Numbered from the stretch's first letter, positions 20,733 to 30,530 are shown. The stretch is 64,000 nucleotides of DNA from Luteimonas terrae (GCF_004358165.1 NZ_SMTG01000002.1:248001-312000), one strand, 5' to 3'. Translations and numbers: made by a program. Notes: generated from the letters alone by a model not told the origin.

Positions 20733-22442
20733 ATGTGTTCGATCTTCGGCATCTTCGGCCTGCAACCCGGCGACGACGCGATCACCCTGCGCCGGCAGGC
20801 CCTCGAATGCTCGCAGCGCCAGCGCCATCGCGGCCCGGACTGGAGCGGAGTTTTCGTCGACGACCGCGCGATCCTCGTGCACGAGCGTCTGGCGATCGTC
20901 GACCCGGCCGGCGGCTCGCAGCCGCTGCTCTCCGAGGACGGCGGACTGGTGCTCGCGGTCAACGGCGAGATCTACAACCACCAGGCGCTGAAGGCCGAGC
21001 TGCGCGTGCCCTACGCGTTCCAGACCGCGTCGGACTGCGAAGTGGTCAGCGCGCTGTACCGCGAACACGAGGCCGACGGCAGTGGCCCCTCGGCGTTCCT
21101 CGAACGTCTCAACGGCATCTTCGCGTTCGCGCTGTGGGACCGCGCCGCGGGCCGCGCGATCATCGCGCGCGATCCGATCGGCGTGGTGCCGCTGTATTGG
21201 GGGCACGACCGCGAAGGTCGCCTGCGCGTCGCCTCGGAAATGAAGGCGCTGGCCGACACCTGCGCCGACGTCGCGCAGTTTCCGCCGGGCCACTGGTACG
21301 ACAGCGCGACCGGCACGCTGACGCAGTACTACCAGCGCCCTTGGCGCGACTACGATGCGGTCGAAGGCGTCGAGGTCACGCTCGACGACGTGCGCGAGGC
21401 GTTCGAGGCCGCGGTGCATCGCCAGCTGATGACCGATGTGCCCTACGGCGTGCTGCTGTCGGGCGGTCTGGACTCCTCGCTGGTGGCCGCCGTCGCCGCA
21501 CGGTACGCGCGTTACCGCATCGAGGACGGCGACCGCAGCGAGGCCTGGTGGCCGCGCCTGCATTCCTTCGCGATCGGCCTCAAGGGCTCGCCCGATCTCG
21601 CGGCCGCGGCGATCGCTGCCGAGTCGCTGGGCACCGTGCATCACGGGTTCGAATACACCTTCGAGGAAGGGCTGGACGCGTTGCCCGACGTGATCCGCCA
21701 CATCGAGACCTTCGACGTGACCACGATCCGCGCGTCGACGCCGATGTTCCTGCTCGCGCGTCGCATCAAGGCGATGGGCGTGAAGATGGTGCTGTCGGGC
21801 GAGGGCAGCGACGAGATCTTCGGCGGCTATCTGTACTTCCACAAGGCGCCGGATGCGCGGCAGTTCCACGAGGAACTCGTACGCAAACTCGACGCCCTGC
21901 ACACCTACGACTGCCTGCGCGCGAACAAGTCGATGATGGCCTGGGGCGTGGAGCCGCGCGTGCCCTTCCTGGACCGCGAGTTCCTCGACCTGGCGATGCG
22001 CTTCGATGCCGCGCACAAGATGATCCACCGCGGCAGCGACGGCTGGCAGCGCATGGAGAAGGGCGTGTTGCGCGCGGCCTTCGACGGCCATCTGCCCGAC
22101 GAGATCCTGTGGCGGCAGAAGGAGCAGTTCAGCGATGGCGTGGGCTATGGCTGGATCGACGGACTCAAGGCCCATGCGGAGCGCCAGGTCAGCGATCGCG
22201 AACTCGCCGCCGCCACGAGCCGCTTCCCGCACAACCCGCCGCTGACCAAGGAGGCGTATCTGTATCGCAGCCTGTTCGAGCAGGTGTTCCCGTCACCGGC
22301 GGCCGCGGCCACCGTGCCGGGCGGCAAGTCGATCGCGTGTTCGTCGCCGGCGGCGATCGCATGGGACGCCGCATTCGCGAATGCCGCCGATCCGTCGGGA
22401 CGTGCGGTCGCCGGCATCCACAACGCGGCGGTGGCGGCGTAG
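20733..22442 (+). CDS. asnB: Asparagine synthetase B (glutamine-hydrolysing)
   Basis: Makes asparagine from aspartate, glutamine and ATP in the cytoplasm. The product is 569 residues. Cys2 (MCSIFGIFGLQ), exposed after Met removal, is the nucleophile of the class II glutaminase domain (to about residue 200). The synthetase domain has the pyrophosphate loop SGGLDSS from residue 244 and the typical C-terminal end (IACSSPAAIAWD, DPSGRAVAGIH). AGGAGC lies seven bases before the ATG. Upstream is an Asn-rich leader ORF with an intrinsic terminator, so expression is probably tied to Asn supply. Confidence 0.97.
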   Translation: MCSIFGIFGLQPGDDAITLRRQALECSQRQRHRGPDWSGVFVDDRAILVHERLAIVDPAGGSQPLLSEDGGLVLAVNGEIYNHQALKAELRVPYAFQTASDCEVVSALYREHEADGSGPSAFLERLNGIFAFALWDRAAGRAIIARDPIGVVPLYWGHDREGRLRVASEMKALADTCADVAQFPPGHWYDSATGTLTQYYQRPWRDYDAVEGVEVTLDDVREAFEAAVHRQLMTDVPYGVLLSGGLDSSLVAAVAARYARYRIEDGDRSEAWWPRLHSFAIGLKGSPDLAAAAIAAESLGTVHHGFEYTFEEGLDALPDVIRHIETFDVTTIRASTPMFLLARRIKAMGVKMVLSGEGSDEIFGGYLYFHKAPDARQFHEELVRKLDALHTYDCLRANKSMMAWGVEPRVPFLDREFLDLAMRFDAAHKMIHRGSDGWQRMEKGVLRAAFDGHLPDEILWRQKEQFSDGVGYGWIDGLKAHAERQVSDRELAAATSRFPHNPPLTKEAYLYRSLFEQVFPSPAAAATVPGGKSIACSSPAAIAWDAAFANAADPSGRAVAGIHNAAVAA

Positions 22443-22479
22443 TGTCCGGAGCCTTCCCCGCGTGCGCCTGATCCGTGTC

Positions 22480-22700
22480 GTGTCTCAATAGGGTCTCGAC
22501 ACGCCGCAATCCGCTCCTTCCCCCGCGCGCGGGGGAAGGGTGGGATGGGGGCAAGCTCGAAGTCACGACACATTTCACAAGGCGCAAACCACCAGGTGCG
22601 TCCGCATGTGCCATGTCTTACTGCAACTTGATGCCTTGCCCCCACCCGACCCTCCCCCGCGATGCAGGGGAGGACTTTCGTCGGTCGCAAGCTGAGACAC
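22480..22700. repeat. Palindromic repeat element, copy 1 (221 bp, with terminal inverted repeats)
   Basis: Starts GTGTCTCA (22480-22487) and ends TGAGACAC (22693-22700). Inside are two hairpin blocks facing each other: CTTCCCCCGCGCGCGGGGGAAG followed by a TGGGATGGGGGC tail, and GCCCCCACCCGACCCTCCCC with GCAGGGGAGG. The same layout, order and exact length recur at 52811-53031; core-only copies in the other orientation are at 30360-30530 and 55935-56094. It fills the gap between asnB and the convergent cytochrome b561 gene and has no coding capacity. Confidence 0.8.
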
Positions 22701-22739
22701 GGCCCCAATCAGGCCGCGTACCCGGGAAGGTGAAGAGAC

Positions 22740-23291
22740 CTAGAGCTTTCCCGCCATCCGTGCCAGCGTCGTGTCGCGCCAGAAGACGTGATGCAGGGCG
22801 ACCATCGCGACATGGCCGGCGATGACCGCCAGCAGTGTCCAGGCGATGACGCCATGCGAGAGATTCGCCGGCGCCATCAGCCAGTCGAGCTTGTCGCCGG
22901 TCGCCGGAAACAGCGGAATGCCCCAGGGGGCGAATCCGCGACCACTGCCCAATTCCCGCAGCAGCGCGACGGCGGGTACGTAGAACATCAGGGCATACAG
23001 AAGCGCATGACCCGCGAGTGCAGCGCGACCGATCAACGTGCGCGGATGCGGCGGGCGGCGCCGCCATTGCGAAAGACCCCAGGCACCGCGCAGCAGGATC
23101 AGCAGCATCAGCAGCGTGCCGATCGGCTTGTGCAGGCCGACGAAGAAGCCGCTGACCGGATGCCGGCCGAGCGCGAGCTTCAGGCCCATGCCGGTGAACT
23201 GGAACGCGAACAGCGCCGCCATGCCCCAGTGCAGCAGACGCGTCACAAGTCCGTAGCGGACGGGCGAATCGGACCAGCGTGACGACGACAT
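22740..23291 (-). CDS. Cytochrome b561 family protein
   Basis: Inner-membrane dihaem cytochrome of the YodB/CybB type, 183 residues with four membrane helices. Probable haem-ligand histidines are seen in [33 protein letters not shown] and [10 protein letters not shown], the expected spread over four helices. It may shuttle electrons between quinol and periplasmic acceptors; related proteins act as superoxide:quinone oxidoreductases. The start is the ATG at 23291 ([14 protein letters not shown]); an upstream in-frame ATG would add 21 atypical residues. It is convergent with asnB and divergent from fabV. Confidence 0.88.
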   Translation of the reverse strand: MSSSRWSDSPVRYGLVTRLLHWGMAALFAFQFTGMGLKLALGRHPVSGFFVGLHKPIGTLLMLLILLRGAWGLSQWRRRPPHPRTLIGRAALAGHALLYALMFYVPAVALLRELGSGRGFAPWGIPLFPATGDKLDWLMAPANLSHGVIAWTLLAVIAGHVAMVALHHVFWRDTTLARMAGKL

Positions 23292-23458
23292 CCGGGACGT
23301 CCAGTGGCAGTAAAGGGAGGCGCACAGTTCAGCGGCAGCGATGCGCACTGTCAATTCGGCGCATGCGCAGGCGTCGCACCATCGACCCCCGTACGGGACC
23401 GGGGCGTCACCAGCCCGTAAACTTGCCGCCTACGTTTCCAGACAACCGGACAGCACTC

Positions 23459-24670
23459 GTGATCATCCATCCCAAGGTCCGCGGCTTCATCTGCACCACC
23501 ACGCATCCGACCGGCTGCGACCACAACGTGCGCGACCAGATCGAAGCGACCAAGGCGCGCGGCGTGCGCAGCGACGGCCCGAAGAAGGTGCTGGTGATCG
23601 GCGCGTCGAGCGGCTATGGCCTCGCAGCGCGCATCAGCGCGGCCTTCGGCTTCGGCGCCGACACGCTGGGCGTGTTTTTCGAAAAGCCCGGTACTGAGAA
23701 GAAGGCCGGCACCGCCGGCTGGTACAACGCCGCGGCCTTCGACAAGTACGCCAAGCAGGCCGGTCTCTACAGCCGCTCGATCAACGGCGACGCGTTCTCC
23801 GACGAAGCGCGCGCGCAGGCGATCGAGCTGATCAAAAACGAGATGGGCGGCCAGGTCGACCTGGTCGTCTATTCGCTGGCCTCGCCGGTGCGCAAGCTGC
23901 CCGGCACCGGTGAAGTCGTGCGCTCGGCGCTCAAGCCGATCGGCGAGGCCTACACCTCGACCGCGATCGACACCAACAAGGACCAGATCATCGAGGCTTC
24001 GATCGAGCCGGCGACCGAGCAGGAGATCGCCGACACGGTGACGGTGATGGGCGGCCAGGACTGGCAGCTGTGGATCGATGCGCTGCGCGATGCCGGCGTG
24101 CTGGCCGACGGCGCGAAGACCGTGGCCTTCAGCTACATCGGCACCGAGATCACCTGGCCGATCTACTGGCACGGCGCGCTGGGCAAGGCCAAGGCCGATC
24201 TCGACGCGACCGCGCGTCGTCTCGATGCGCAGCTGGCGAAAACCGGCGGCAGTGCGAACGTGGCGGTGCTCAAGTCCGTGGTCACGCAGGCCAGTGCGGC
24301 AATCCCGGTGCTGCCGCTGTACATCGCCATCGCCTTCAAGGTGATGAAGCAGGCCGGTCTGCACGAAGGCACGCTCGACCAGCTGGACCGCCTGTTCCGC
24401 GAGCGCATGTACCGCGCCGACGGCGCGCCGGCCGAGCTCGATGAAGAAGGGCGCCTGCGTTTGGACGACTGGGAGCTGCGCGACGACGTGCAGGCGCAGT
24501 GCAAGGCGCTGTGGCCGCAGATCACCACGGAGAACCTGTTCGCGCTGACCGATTACGCGGGCTACAAGCACGAGTTCCTGAAGCTGTTCGGCTTCGAGCG
24601 CGACGACGTGGATTACGACGCGGAAGTCGACCCGGTGGTCGAGTTCGACGTGATCGAACTGCGCGACTGA
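23459..24670 (+). CDS. fabV: Enoyl-ACP/trans-2-enoyl-CoA reductase (NADH), FabV type
   Basis: Last reductive step of each fatty acid elongation cycle; the family is intrinsically less sensitive to triclosan than FabI. The product is 403 residues, the usual FabV length. The cofactor-binding GASSGYG starts at residue 48. The family's Y-x8-K catalytic pair is Y236 and K245 ([10 protein letters not shown]). The start is GTG at 23459 (protein begins [19 protein letters not shown], the conserved FabV N-terminus). No other fab gene is nearby, so it is probably a single-gene unit. Confidence 0.96.
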   Translation: MIIHPKVRGFICTTTHPTGCDHNVRDQIEATKARGVRSDGPKKVLVIGASSGYGLAARISAAFGFGADTLGVFFEKPGTEKKAGTAGWYNAAAFDKYAKQAGLYSRSINGDAFSDEARAQAIELIKNEMGGQVDLVVYSLASPVRKLPGTGEVVRSALKPIGEAYTSTAIDTNKDQIIEASIEPATEQEIADTVTVMGGQDWQLWIDALRDAGVLADGAKTVAFSYIGTEITWPIYWHGALGKAKADLDATARRLDAQLAKTGGSANVAVLKSVVTQASAAIPVLPLYIAIAFKVMKQAGLHEGTLDQLDRLFRERMYRADGAPAELDEEGRLRLDDWELRDDVQAQCKALWPQITTENLFALTDYAGYKHEFLKLFGFERDDVDYDAEVDPVVEFDVIELRD

Positions 24671-24715
24671 GTCAGCGGTTCGCGAGACCGGACGCTCCGC
24701 GCTGCGGGGCGTTCG

Positions 24716-24940
24716 TCATTCCGGCAGGCGCACCGCGCGGCGGCGTGCGTACGCGCGCCACGCAAGCCAGGCGGCGCCGGCCACGAGGGCGCAGACGAGC
24801 AGCGGCAGCGCGGTGCGTGCCAGTTGGCCGATCTGCTGGCCGACGGCGTAGCCCATTTCGTAGGCGCGGCTCTCGGGGCGGGCCCAGGCAGCCAGCGGTA
24901 CCAGCGCAAGACAGGGCAGGAAACGTGCGGTCCGGTGCAT
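24716..24940 (-). CDS. Small hypothetical membrane protein
   Basis: Not recognised. A 74-residue product with a signal-peptide-like N-terminus (MHRTARFLPCLALVPLAAWA), a short loop with GYAVGQQIGQLA, one strong membrane helix (ALPLLVCALVAGAAWLAW) and a basic C-terminus, which predicts a cytoplasmic tail. An in-frame ATG at 24955 would add five residues. It is divergent from alkB. The signal and helix support a real gene, but it has no clear ribosome site. Confidence 0.5.
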   Translation of the reverse strand: MHRTARFLPCLALVPLAAWARPESRAYEMGYAVGQQIGQLARTALPLLVCALVAGAAWLAWRAYARRRAVRLPE

Positions 24941-25054
24941 CGGTCGGTCATCCATGAACGGTGGGCGCCGATTCTGCGGCAGCCATGCGGCTTCGCGCCA
25001 GCGTCGCAGGCCACGCGACACAGCTGCGGTGTACTGCCGCTGCATTCCTGCGCC

Positions 25055-25675
25055 ATGCCCATGACCCTGTTCGCCCATCCATCCCCGATCGTGCTCGTCG
25101 ACGATGCCGAAGGCGGCATCCGCTACTGGCCCGACGCCGTCGACGCCGCCACCGCGGACGTCTGGTTCGCCGCGCTGCAGGCCGGCGTGCCATGGACCCG
25201 GCACCGGCGGCCGATGTACGACCGCGTCGTCGACGTGCCGCGGCTGCTCGCGGCCTGGCCGGTCGACGACCTGCCGCCCGCGTTGCCGCTGGGCGCGCTG
25301 CTCGCGCGCGTGCAGGCGCTGGCGCGGGCGCCGTACACCGGCGTCGGTCTGAATTTCTATCGCGACGGCCAGGACAGCGTGGCGATGCACCACGACACCC
25401 TGCGCACGCTGGTGCCCGGCCATCCGCTGACGCTGGTGTCGCTGGGCGCACCGCGCCGCATGCTGCTGCGCGCGCAGGACGGACGCGAGCGCGCGATCGC
25501 CGTCGACCTCGCCCACGGCAGCGTGCTGGCGATGAGCCATGCCTCGCAGCTGAGCCATCTGCACGGCGTGCCGAAGACGACGCGACCGGTCGGGCCGCGC
25601 ATCAGCGCCGTGTTCCGCGTCCGGCCGGAGGCCGCGCGCGCCGACGACCGTTACGGCGCGTCGTCGGCGGATTGA
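25055..25675 (+). CDS. alkB: AlkB-type 2-oxoglutarate/Fe(II) DNA repair dioxygenase
   Basis: Oxidative demethylation of 1-methyladenine and 3-methylcytosine in DNA (family knowledge). The product is 206 residues. The iron ligands are visible as H112-x-D114 (MHHDT) and H170 (LHGVPKT), followed by the 2-oxoglutarate-binding arginines in RPVGPRISAVFRVRP. SLGAPRRMLLR matches the family's substrate/cofactor strand. The length and the HGVPKT motif match bacterial AlkB/ALKBH2-like enzymes. Its last 25 bases overlap the tail of the convergent acylase gene. Confidence 0.88.
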   Translation: MPMTLFAHPSPIVLVDDAEGGIRYWPDAVDAATADVWFAALQAGVPWTRHRRPMYDRVVDVPRLLAAWPVDDLPPALPLGALLARVQALARAPYTGVGLNFYRDGQDSVAMHHDTLRTLVPGHPLTLVSLGAPRRMLLRAQDGRERAIAVDLAHGSVLAMSHASQLSHLHGVPKTTRPVGPRISAVFRVRPEAARADDRYGASSAD

Positions 25676-28107
25676 GGCACCAGTCGCAGCGTGTGCGTGG
25701 TCGCCTGCGGCAGGAACGGCGACGGCCGGCCCTGCGCCCAGTCCGCATGCCCGGCGCCCCAGAACGGCGACAGCGGATGGCCGCTCTGGCCACCGGGCAT
25801 GTGGGTAATGCCGTCGGCCTCGTGCCCGGGCGCGACGACCATGCGCTGCGAGGCGCCGAACGCCGGCCCCTGCACGCGCGGCACCGTGCCGTCGCCGGGC
25901 AGCGGCTCGGCCGGCATGCACAGCAGCCGCTTACCGAGCAGCGGCACCGCGGCCGCGAGCGGATGGCAGATCGCCGTGGTGTTGCGCTCGCCCCAGCTGC
26001 GCTCGGCGAGAGCACCCTGCGCGCCGAGTTCGTCGCGCACTTCGCGCGCGGCATCTTCGAACAGCGCCTGCCAACCGTCGTCGGTCGGCGCGCAAACGCC
26101 CTGCTGGGTCTGGGCGGTGCACGCGAACCGGCGCGGCAGCAGATGCGCGGGGCGTTGCGTGACCAGCGGCCAGACCACGCCTTCGAATGCGGGCGGATCG
26201 GGCGTTTCGAGTCCTGCGCCGAACGCCGCGCGTGCCGGCGCGGCCAGACCGTCGGCCAGGCGCGCGTGGACCGCGAGGCGCCATGCACGGACGAGGCGAT
26301 AGCCCACCGAATCGACACCGACGTGGCCACTCCAGTCGCGCGAGGCGGCGGCGAGCGCGTGCAGGGCGCTGTCGTCGTCGGCGCTGCCGGACACCTCGCG
26401 CAGCAGGTCGTGCCACTGCGTCAGCAGCACGGCGCGATCGTCGAGCTGGATCGCCAGCAGATCGGCTTCGGCGAACCGTGCGCGCGCCTGCAGGCCTTCG
26501 CGGATCTGCCAGGCGCGGATGCCGAGCGCTGCGCCGCCGTCGCCGATGCGCACGAAATCATCGCCGTCGACGACGCGACTGTTCGCGGTCCACAGCCGGT
26601 CGGCATCGCGCTGCACGGGCGAGGCATCGGTGGCGATGGGCCACGGCGCGCAGAGGTTGGCATCGGGCGCAGGCGCGTCCGCCGATGGCGGCTGCGACAC
26701 GCTGCGCCCGTCGCAACCGGCGCCGCGCACCGGAATCGGCCCGAGCAGGCGCCAGGCGATGCGGCCGGCGCGATCGCCGATGACGAGGTTCTGGGTCGGC
26801 GTCGCGGTGCGATCGGCGATAGCCAATGCGTCGTCGAGATCGCGCGCATGGGCGAAATCGGCCAGCCCGAAGTTCAGCGCGCCGGGCAGGTGCGCGGTCC
26901 AGCGCAGGGCGAGGGCGCTTCCGTCTTCCTCGCGGTGGACGAGCGGGCCCCAGTCGGTGTCTTCGACCACCAGCGTGACCGGTGCGCCGCCGGCCATCCC
27001 GATCCGTTCCTCGTGACGCACGACCGGTGTGCAGCCGGCGACCTTGCCCGACGTGCACGGCACGACGCGTTGCCAGTCGAGGTAGTCGCCGTAGCTGTTG
27101 GTGAACCCCCAGGCGACGTGCGTGTTGCTCCCGACGATGACCGCCGGCAGGCCGGGCAGGGTGAAACCGGTGACGTCGACGCGGCCGCCCGGCGCGCGCG
27201 GATCGGGATAGCGCAGGCGCGCGCGGAACCAGATATTGGGCGCGCGCAGTCCCAGATGCATGTCGTCGGCGACCAGCGCGCGGCCGTCGGCGGTCAGTGC
27301 GCCGGACACGGCGAAGTTGTTGCTGCCGCGCGCGAGATCGGCCGCGGCGGGCGGTACGTTCGCCATGCGTGCATCCGCGCCCTGCGCCGCATCGAGACGA
27401 CGCAGATCCACGACGTCGGCGGACGGCAACCGGGCATCGCCATGCGATCCGCCCAGCAGCGGCGCATCCCAGCGGCTGCTGCCGTGCGCGAACAGCGCCA
27501 GCAGCGCCGGCGGTAGCACGGTGCCGAGGCGATGCATCTGCAGTTCGCGCGCGTTGGTCGCGTCCTGCAGGTCGAAGTACATCGCAAAGCCCGTCAGCGC
27601 CGAATCCGCCGGCGTCCACGGCTGCGGCGTCTGGCGCAGCAGCAGATAGGGCCAAGGACGTGTGCCGAGTGCAGCGAGGCCGGCATTGGCGCCGTCGGCA
27701 TAGGCCTGCAGCTGCGGCATGCGGCCGGCGGCAATGCGCTCGATGGAGGCATCGATGCGCGCGCGCATGCGGTGCGCACGGTTGCGGCGATCGGTGTCGA
27801 GCGCGCGTTCGCCGAACAGCGCCGACAGTTCGCCCGACGGCACGCGGCGCATCAGGTCCATCTCGAAGTAGCGTTCCTGCGCGTGCACGAAACCGAGCGC
27901 GCGCATCGCATCGTTCTCGCTGGCGGCAGTGATGGTGACCACGCCGGCGCCGTCGCGTTCGATCGTGGTCGCCGCCGCGAGACCGGCCAGCGAGCGTTCG
28001 CCGTCGAGCGCGGGCATGCTGGCACGCAGCGACAGCCACAACGCGATCGCGAGCACGACCAGCAGCACGACGAGGGCGAGCACCGCCCGCAGGATCCATT
28101 TGCGCAT
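25651..28107 (-). CDS. Penicillin acylase family protein (Ntn hydrolase)
   Basis: Probable periplasmic, self-processing amidase. The product is 818 residues with an N-terminal membrane/signal segment (WILRAVLALVVLLVVLAIALW). The predicted autocleavage site is G261/S262 in ARGSNNFAVSG, where the serine becomes the N-terminal nucleophile of the beta chain. The following VADDMHLGL and NTHVAWGFTNSYGDY stretches are typical of the family. Members hydrolyse beta-lactam side chains, acyl-homoserine lactones or other N-acyl compounds; the substrate cannot be read from sequence. Its 3' end overlaps that of alkB. Confidence 0.88.
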   Translation of the reverse strand: MRKWILRAVLALVVLLVVLAIALWLSLRASMPALDGERSLAGLAAATTIERDGAGVVTITAASENDAMRALGFVHAQERYFEMDLMRRVPSGELSALFGERALDTDRRNRAHRMRARIDASIERIAAGRMPQLQAYADGANAGLAALGTRPWPYLLLRQTPQPWTPADSALTGFAMYFDLQDATNARELQMHRLGTVLPPALLALFAHGSSRWDAPLLGGSHGDARLPSADVVDLRRLDAAQGADARMANVPPAAADLARGSNNFAVSGALTADGRALVADDMHLGLRAPNIWFRARLRYPDPRAPGGRVDVTGFTLPGLPAVIVGSNTHVAWGFTNSYGDYLDWQRVVPCTSGKVAGCTPVVRHEERIGMAGGAPVTLVVEDTDWGPLVHREEDGSALALRWTAHLPGALNFGLADFAHARDLDDALAIADRTATPTQNLVIGDRAGRIAWRLLGPIPVRGAGCDGRSVSQPPSADAPAPDANLCAPWPIATDASPVQRDADRLWTANSRVVDGDDFVRIGDGGAALGIRAWQIREGLQARARFAEADLLAIQLDDRAVLLTQWHDLLREVSGSADDDSALHALAAASRDWSGHVGVDSVGYRLVRAWRLAVHARLADGLAAPARAAFGAGLETPDPPAFEGVVWPLVTQRPAHLLPRRFACTAQTQQGVCAPTDDGWQALFEDAAREVRDELGAQGALAERSWGERNTTAICHPLAAAVPLLGKRLLCMPAEPLPGDGTVPRVQGPAFGASQRMVVAPGHEADGITHMPGGQSGHPLSPFWGAGHADWAQGRPSPFLPQATTHTLRLVPQSADDAP

Positions 28108-28254
28108 CGCGAGTCCCCGGCCGCGGCGGGTGCGGCGCGGGTCGATTATTCCATGCGCGTGTTGCGGGTCGCGACGCGCGTGTGCGGGATCAGAACCTGT
28201 GCAGGGTCCGCACGCGCACCCGCCGGCAAGCGCAGCCGGGCCCTGGGCAGGTGC

Positions 28255-29613
28255 TCAGTTGCGCGCGTGCTCGGCCAGGCCCGACACCACGCCCAGCGAA
28301 GGATCGCCGCGGACGATGCGCGCCTCGGGGAAGCGCGCCTGCGCGGCGGCCTGCACGTAGGGCGCGCCGGACATGCCGCCAGTCAGGAACAGACTGTCGG
28401 GCGGCGTGTCGAGATCGCCGCGGACTTCGTCGAGCAGCGCGCCGATGGTGTCGAGGAAGCGCGCGCTGGCCGCTTCGAGGTCGGCGCGCGTGGCGTCGAC
28501 ACGCAGGCCGGGCTCCACGTAGTCGAGCGCGTGGCCCGCGGCATCCTCGCTGCTCAGCCGCACCTTCATGCCTTCGACGCCGCGATACAGGCGCGTCGTG
28601 CCGCCGTCCTGCTGCAGCGTCTGCAGGCGTGGACCGAACGGCGCGTCGACATGGCCGAAATCGCGCTTGTGGAACTCGCGCTGGCGCGGCATGTCCTGCA
28701 CGGTCGCGGCCTCGACGAAGTGGTGCACCGGGATGCGGCTGGCGCCCTTGCCGAACAGCGGCATGACCTGGGCCATGCTCAGCGCCAGATCGACGTCGGT
28801 GCCGCCGTTGCCCACGCCCCAGGCGCGCAACACACGCGGCGGCGCATCGCCGCCGACTTCGGCCAGCGCGATGTCGGTGGTGCCGCCGCCGATGTCGACG
28901 ACCAGCGTGGTGTGCCGCTGCGGGCTTTCGGCGTGGTAGTGCAGGGCGGCCGCGGCGGGTTCTTCGAGGAACTCGACCGAATCGAAGCCGGCCTGCCCCG
29001 CGGCCTCACGCAGCAGCGCCAAGGCCTGCTCGCCACCGGCCTCGCCCAGCGAGCTGCGGAAGCGCACCGGCCGGCCCAGCGTCGCCGAGCGCACCGTGGT
29101 GCCGAGCTGCTGGCCGGCGGTCAGACGGATGTGTTCGAGGATGTGCGCGGCGATGCCGGTGATCGTCTCCTTCGCGCGCGGATGCAGGTTGAAGCCGAGC
29201 ATCGACTTGGGCGACTGCACCAGATTGCCGCTGCCTTCGAGCAGGTAGCTCTCGATCGCCGCCTCGCCGAACACCGCGTGCTGCAGGTCGGCGGCCGAGG
29301 CCTGCGCATCGCGCATGCGCGATTCCAGCCACTGTCGGCGCACGATGCGCACCGCGTCGCGGCGCAACTGCGCGGACGGGCGGGGCGCGCCACCGGCACG
29401 GGCTTCCTCGCTGCGCAGCGAGCGGGCGATCGCGTCGACCTCGGCCTCCATCGCGTGGTCGAGCTCGAAGGCGTCGAGGTCGGGCAGGGTGGTCGGAAAG
29501 AACACCGCGGTGCGGAACTGCGGCTGTCCGTCGAAGCGGATGTGCACCAGGTCGTCGCCGACCCGGGCGGCGGCGGCCGAATAACTGGTGCCGAAATCGA
29601 TGCCGATCTTCAT
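28255..29613 (-). CDS. yegD: Hsp70-family protein, YegD type
   Basis: Actin/Hsp70-fold ATPase without the DnaK substrate-binding lid. The product is 452 residues, as in E. coli YegD. Phosphate-1 motif IGIDFGTSYSAAA at the N-terminus, phosphate-2 motif VVDIGGGTTDIALAE in the middle, and the adenosine motif LFLTGGMSGAPYV near the C-terminus are all clear. The client is unknown. The start is the ATG at 29613 (MKIGIDFG); the longer opening to 29778 runs into the region upstream of the divergent bacterioferritin gene. Confidence 0.9.
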   Translation of the reverse strand: MKIGIDFGTSYSAAAARVGDDLVHIRFDGQPQFRTAVFFPTTLPDLDAFELDHAMEAEVDAIARSLRSEEARAGGAPRPSAQLRRDAVRIVRRQWLESRMRDAQASAADLQHAVFGEAAIESYLLEGSGNLVQSPKSMLGFNLHPRAKETITGIAAHILEHIRLTAGQQLGTTVRSATLGRPVRFRSSLGEAGGEQALALLREAAGQAGFDSVEFLEEPAAAALHYHAESPQRHTTLVVDIGGGTTDIALAEVGGDAPPRVLRAWGVGNGGTDVDLALSMAQVMPLFGKGASRIPVHHFVEAATVQDMPRQREFHKRDFGHVDAPFGPRLQTLQQDGGTTRLYRGVEGMKVRLSSEDAAGHALDYVEPGLRVDATRADLEAASARFLDTIGALLDEVRGDLDTPPDSLFLTGGMSGAPYVQAAAQARFPEARIVRGDPSLGVVSGLAEHARN

Positions 29614-29798
29614 GGAGGTGCCGGGCGGAAGGCGCGGGAGTCTACGCCCATGCGCGTCTTGGTGCATGCAACGGGGCGTCCGGCCCCTGCAACAGTGGGG
29701 CATGCGCGGGTTGCGAATGAGAAATGCAGGCATTTCCATCCGATCATCGTCATCCCGGGGTCGGCATACTGGCCGCATTCCCGCGTTGCGAGCCCGCC

Positions 29799-30293
29799 AT
29801 GAAAGGTCATCCCGAAGTCGTCGACTACCTGAAGTTCCTGCTCCGTGGCGAGCTGGCGGCGCGCGACCAGTACTTCCTGCATTCGCGCCGCTACGAAGAC
29901 CTGGGCCTGCAGCAGCTCTACACGCGCATCAACCACGAGATGGAAGAGGAGACCCAGCACGCCGACGCGCTGCTGCGCCGCATCCTGTTTCTGGAAGGCA
30001 CGCCCGACATGCGTCCCGACGCATTCGAGCCGGGCGTCACCGTCGAAGAGATGCTGCGCAAGGATCTGGACCTCGAGTATCTGGTGCGCGAGAACCTCGC
30101 CAAGGGCATCGTCCTGTGCGAGCAGCACGGCGACTTCGTCTCGCGCGAAGTGCTGGTGACCCAGCTCGCCGACACCGAGGAAGACCACACCTACTGGCTG
30201 GAGAAGCAGCTGCGCCTGATCAGGATGATCGGGTTGGAGCGCTACCAGCAGAGCCGCATGGGCGAAGCGGACGGGACGCACGCGGGGGTGTGA
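29799..30293 (+). CDS. bfr: Bacterioferritin-like protein lacking the haem-ligand Met
   Basis: Iron-storage cage subunit, 164 residues. It aligns without gaps to E. coli Bfr at the N-terminus, and the ferroxidase ligands are in place (E18, Y25, E51, H54, plus the later Glu in DLDLEY and the Glu/His of TEEDHTYW). The residue equivalent to Met52, which ligates the inter-subunit haem in E. coli, is Thr ([10 protein letters not shown]). The cage should therefore store iron but probably not bind haem in the usual way. An in-frame upstream ATG at 29724 is less likely, since [15 protein letters not shown] matches the family start. Confidence 0.9.
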   Translation: MKGHPEVVDYLKFLLRGELAARDQYFLHSRRYEDLGLQQLYTRINHEMEEETQHADALLRRILFLEGTPDMRPDAFEPGVTVEEMLRKDLDLEYLVRENLAKGIVLCEQHGDFVSREVLVTQLADTEEDHTYWLEKQLRLIRMIGLERYQQSRMGEADGTHAGV

Positions 30294-30320
30294 TACCCGA
30301 CTGTTCTCGAGCTTTATGAA

Positions 30321-30356
30321 GCAGAACGCCCGCGCTCGCCGCGGGCGTTCTGCTTT
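30321..30356 (+). terminator. Intrinsic terminator after bacterioferritin
   Basis: GCAGAACGCCCGCG / CGCGGGCGTTCTGC, a perfect 14-bp stem with loop CTCGC, followed by TTT. Confidence 0.78.
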
Positions 30357-30359
30357 GAG

Positions 30360-30530
30360 CCCTCCTCCGCGCGCGGGGGAGGGTTGGGTGGGGGCGAACC
30401 ACCGGATGCCTATGATCTCGGACTCAAGCGTTTCGCCCGGGTTTCGATTCTTCTGCGCTTGGCCGTTTGCCCCCATCCCAGCCTTCGACCCGTAAAGGGC
30501 CCAATGCCCCGCAGGCGAGGGAAGGGGCGG
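30360..30530. repeat. Palindromic repeat element, copy 2 (core only, reverse orientation, one arm degenerate)
   Basis: Left block CCCTCCTCCGCGCGCGGGGG with a GAGGGTTGGGTGGGGGCG tail; right block GCCCCCATCCCAGCCTTCGA followed by a decayed hairpin ending GAGGGAAGGGGCGG. Arm order is reversed compared with the copies at 22480 and 52811, and the outer GTGTCTCAGC repeats are missing. It lies between the bacterioferritin terminator and tpm. Confidence 0.68.

Noticed and set aside
22480..22700. Paired GC hairpins read as terminators or a CRISPR array
   Set aside because: There are only two hairpin blocks per element, in inverted not direct order, no regular repeat-spacer unit and no T-run. No CRISPR array or cas gene was found anywhere in the window.
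24961..27516. An 851-codon plus-strand frame over alkB and the acylase
   Set aside because: It is out of frame with alkB and antisense to the acylase; low-complexity Arg/Ala/Gly composition.
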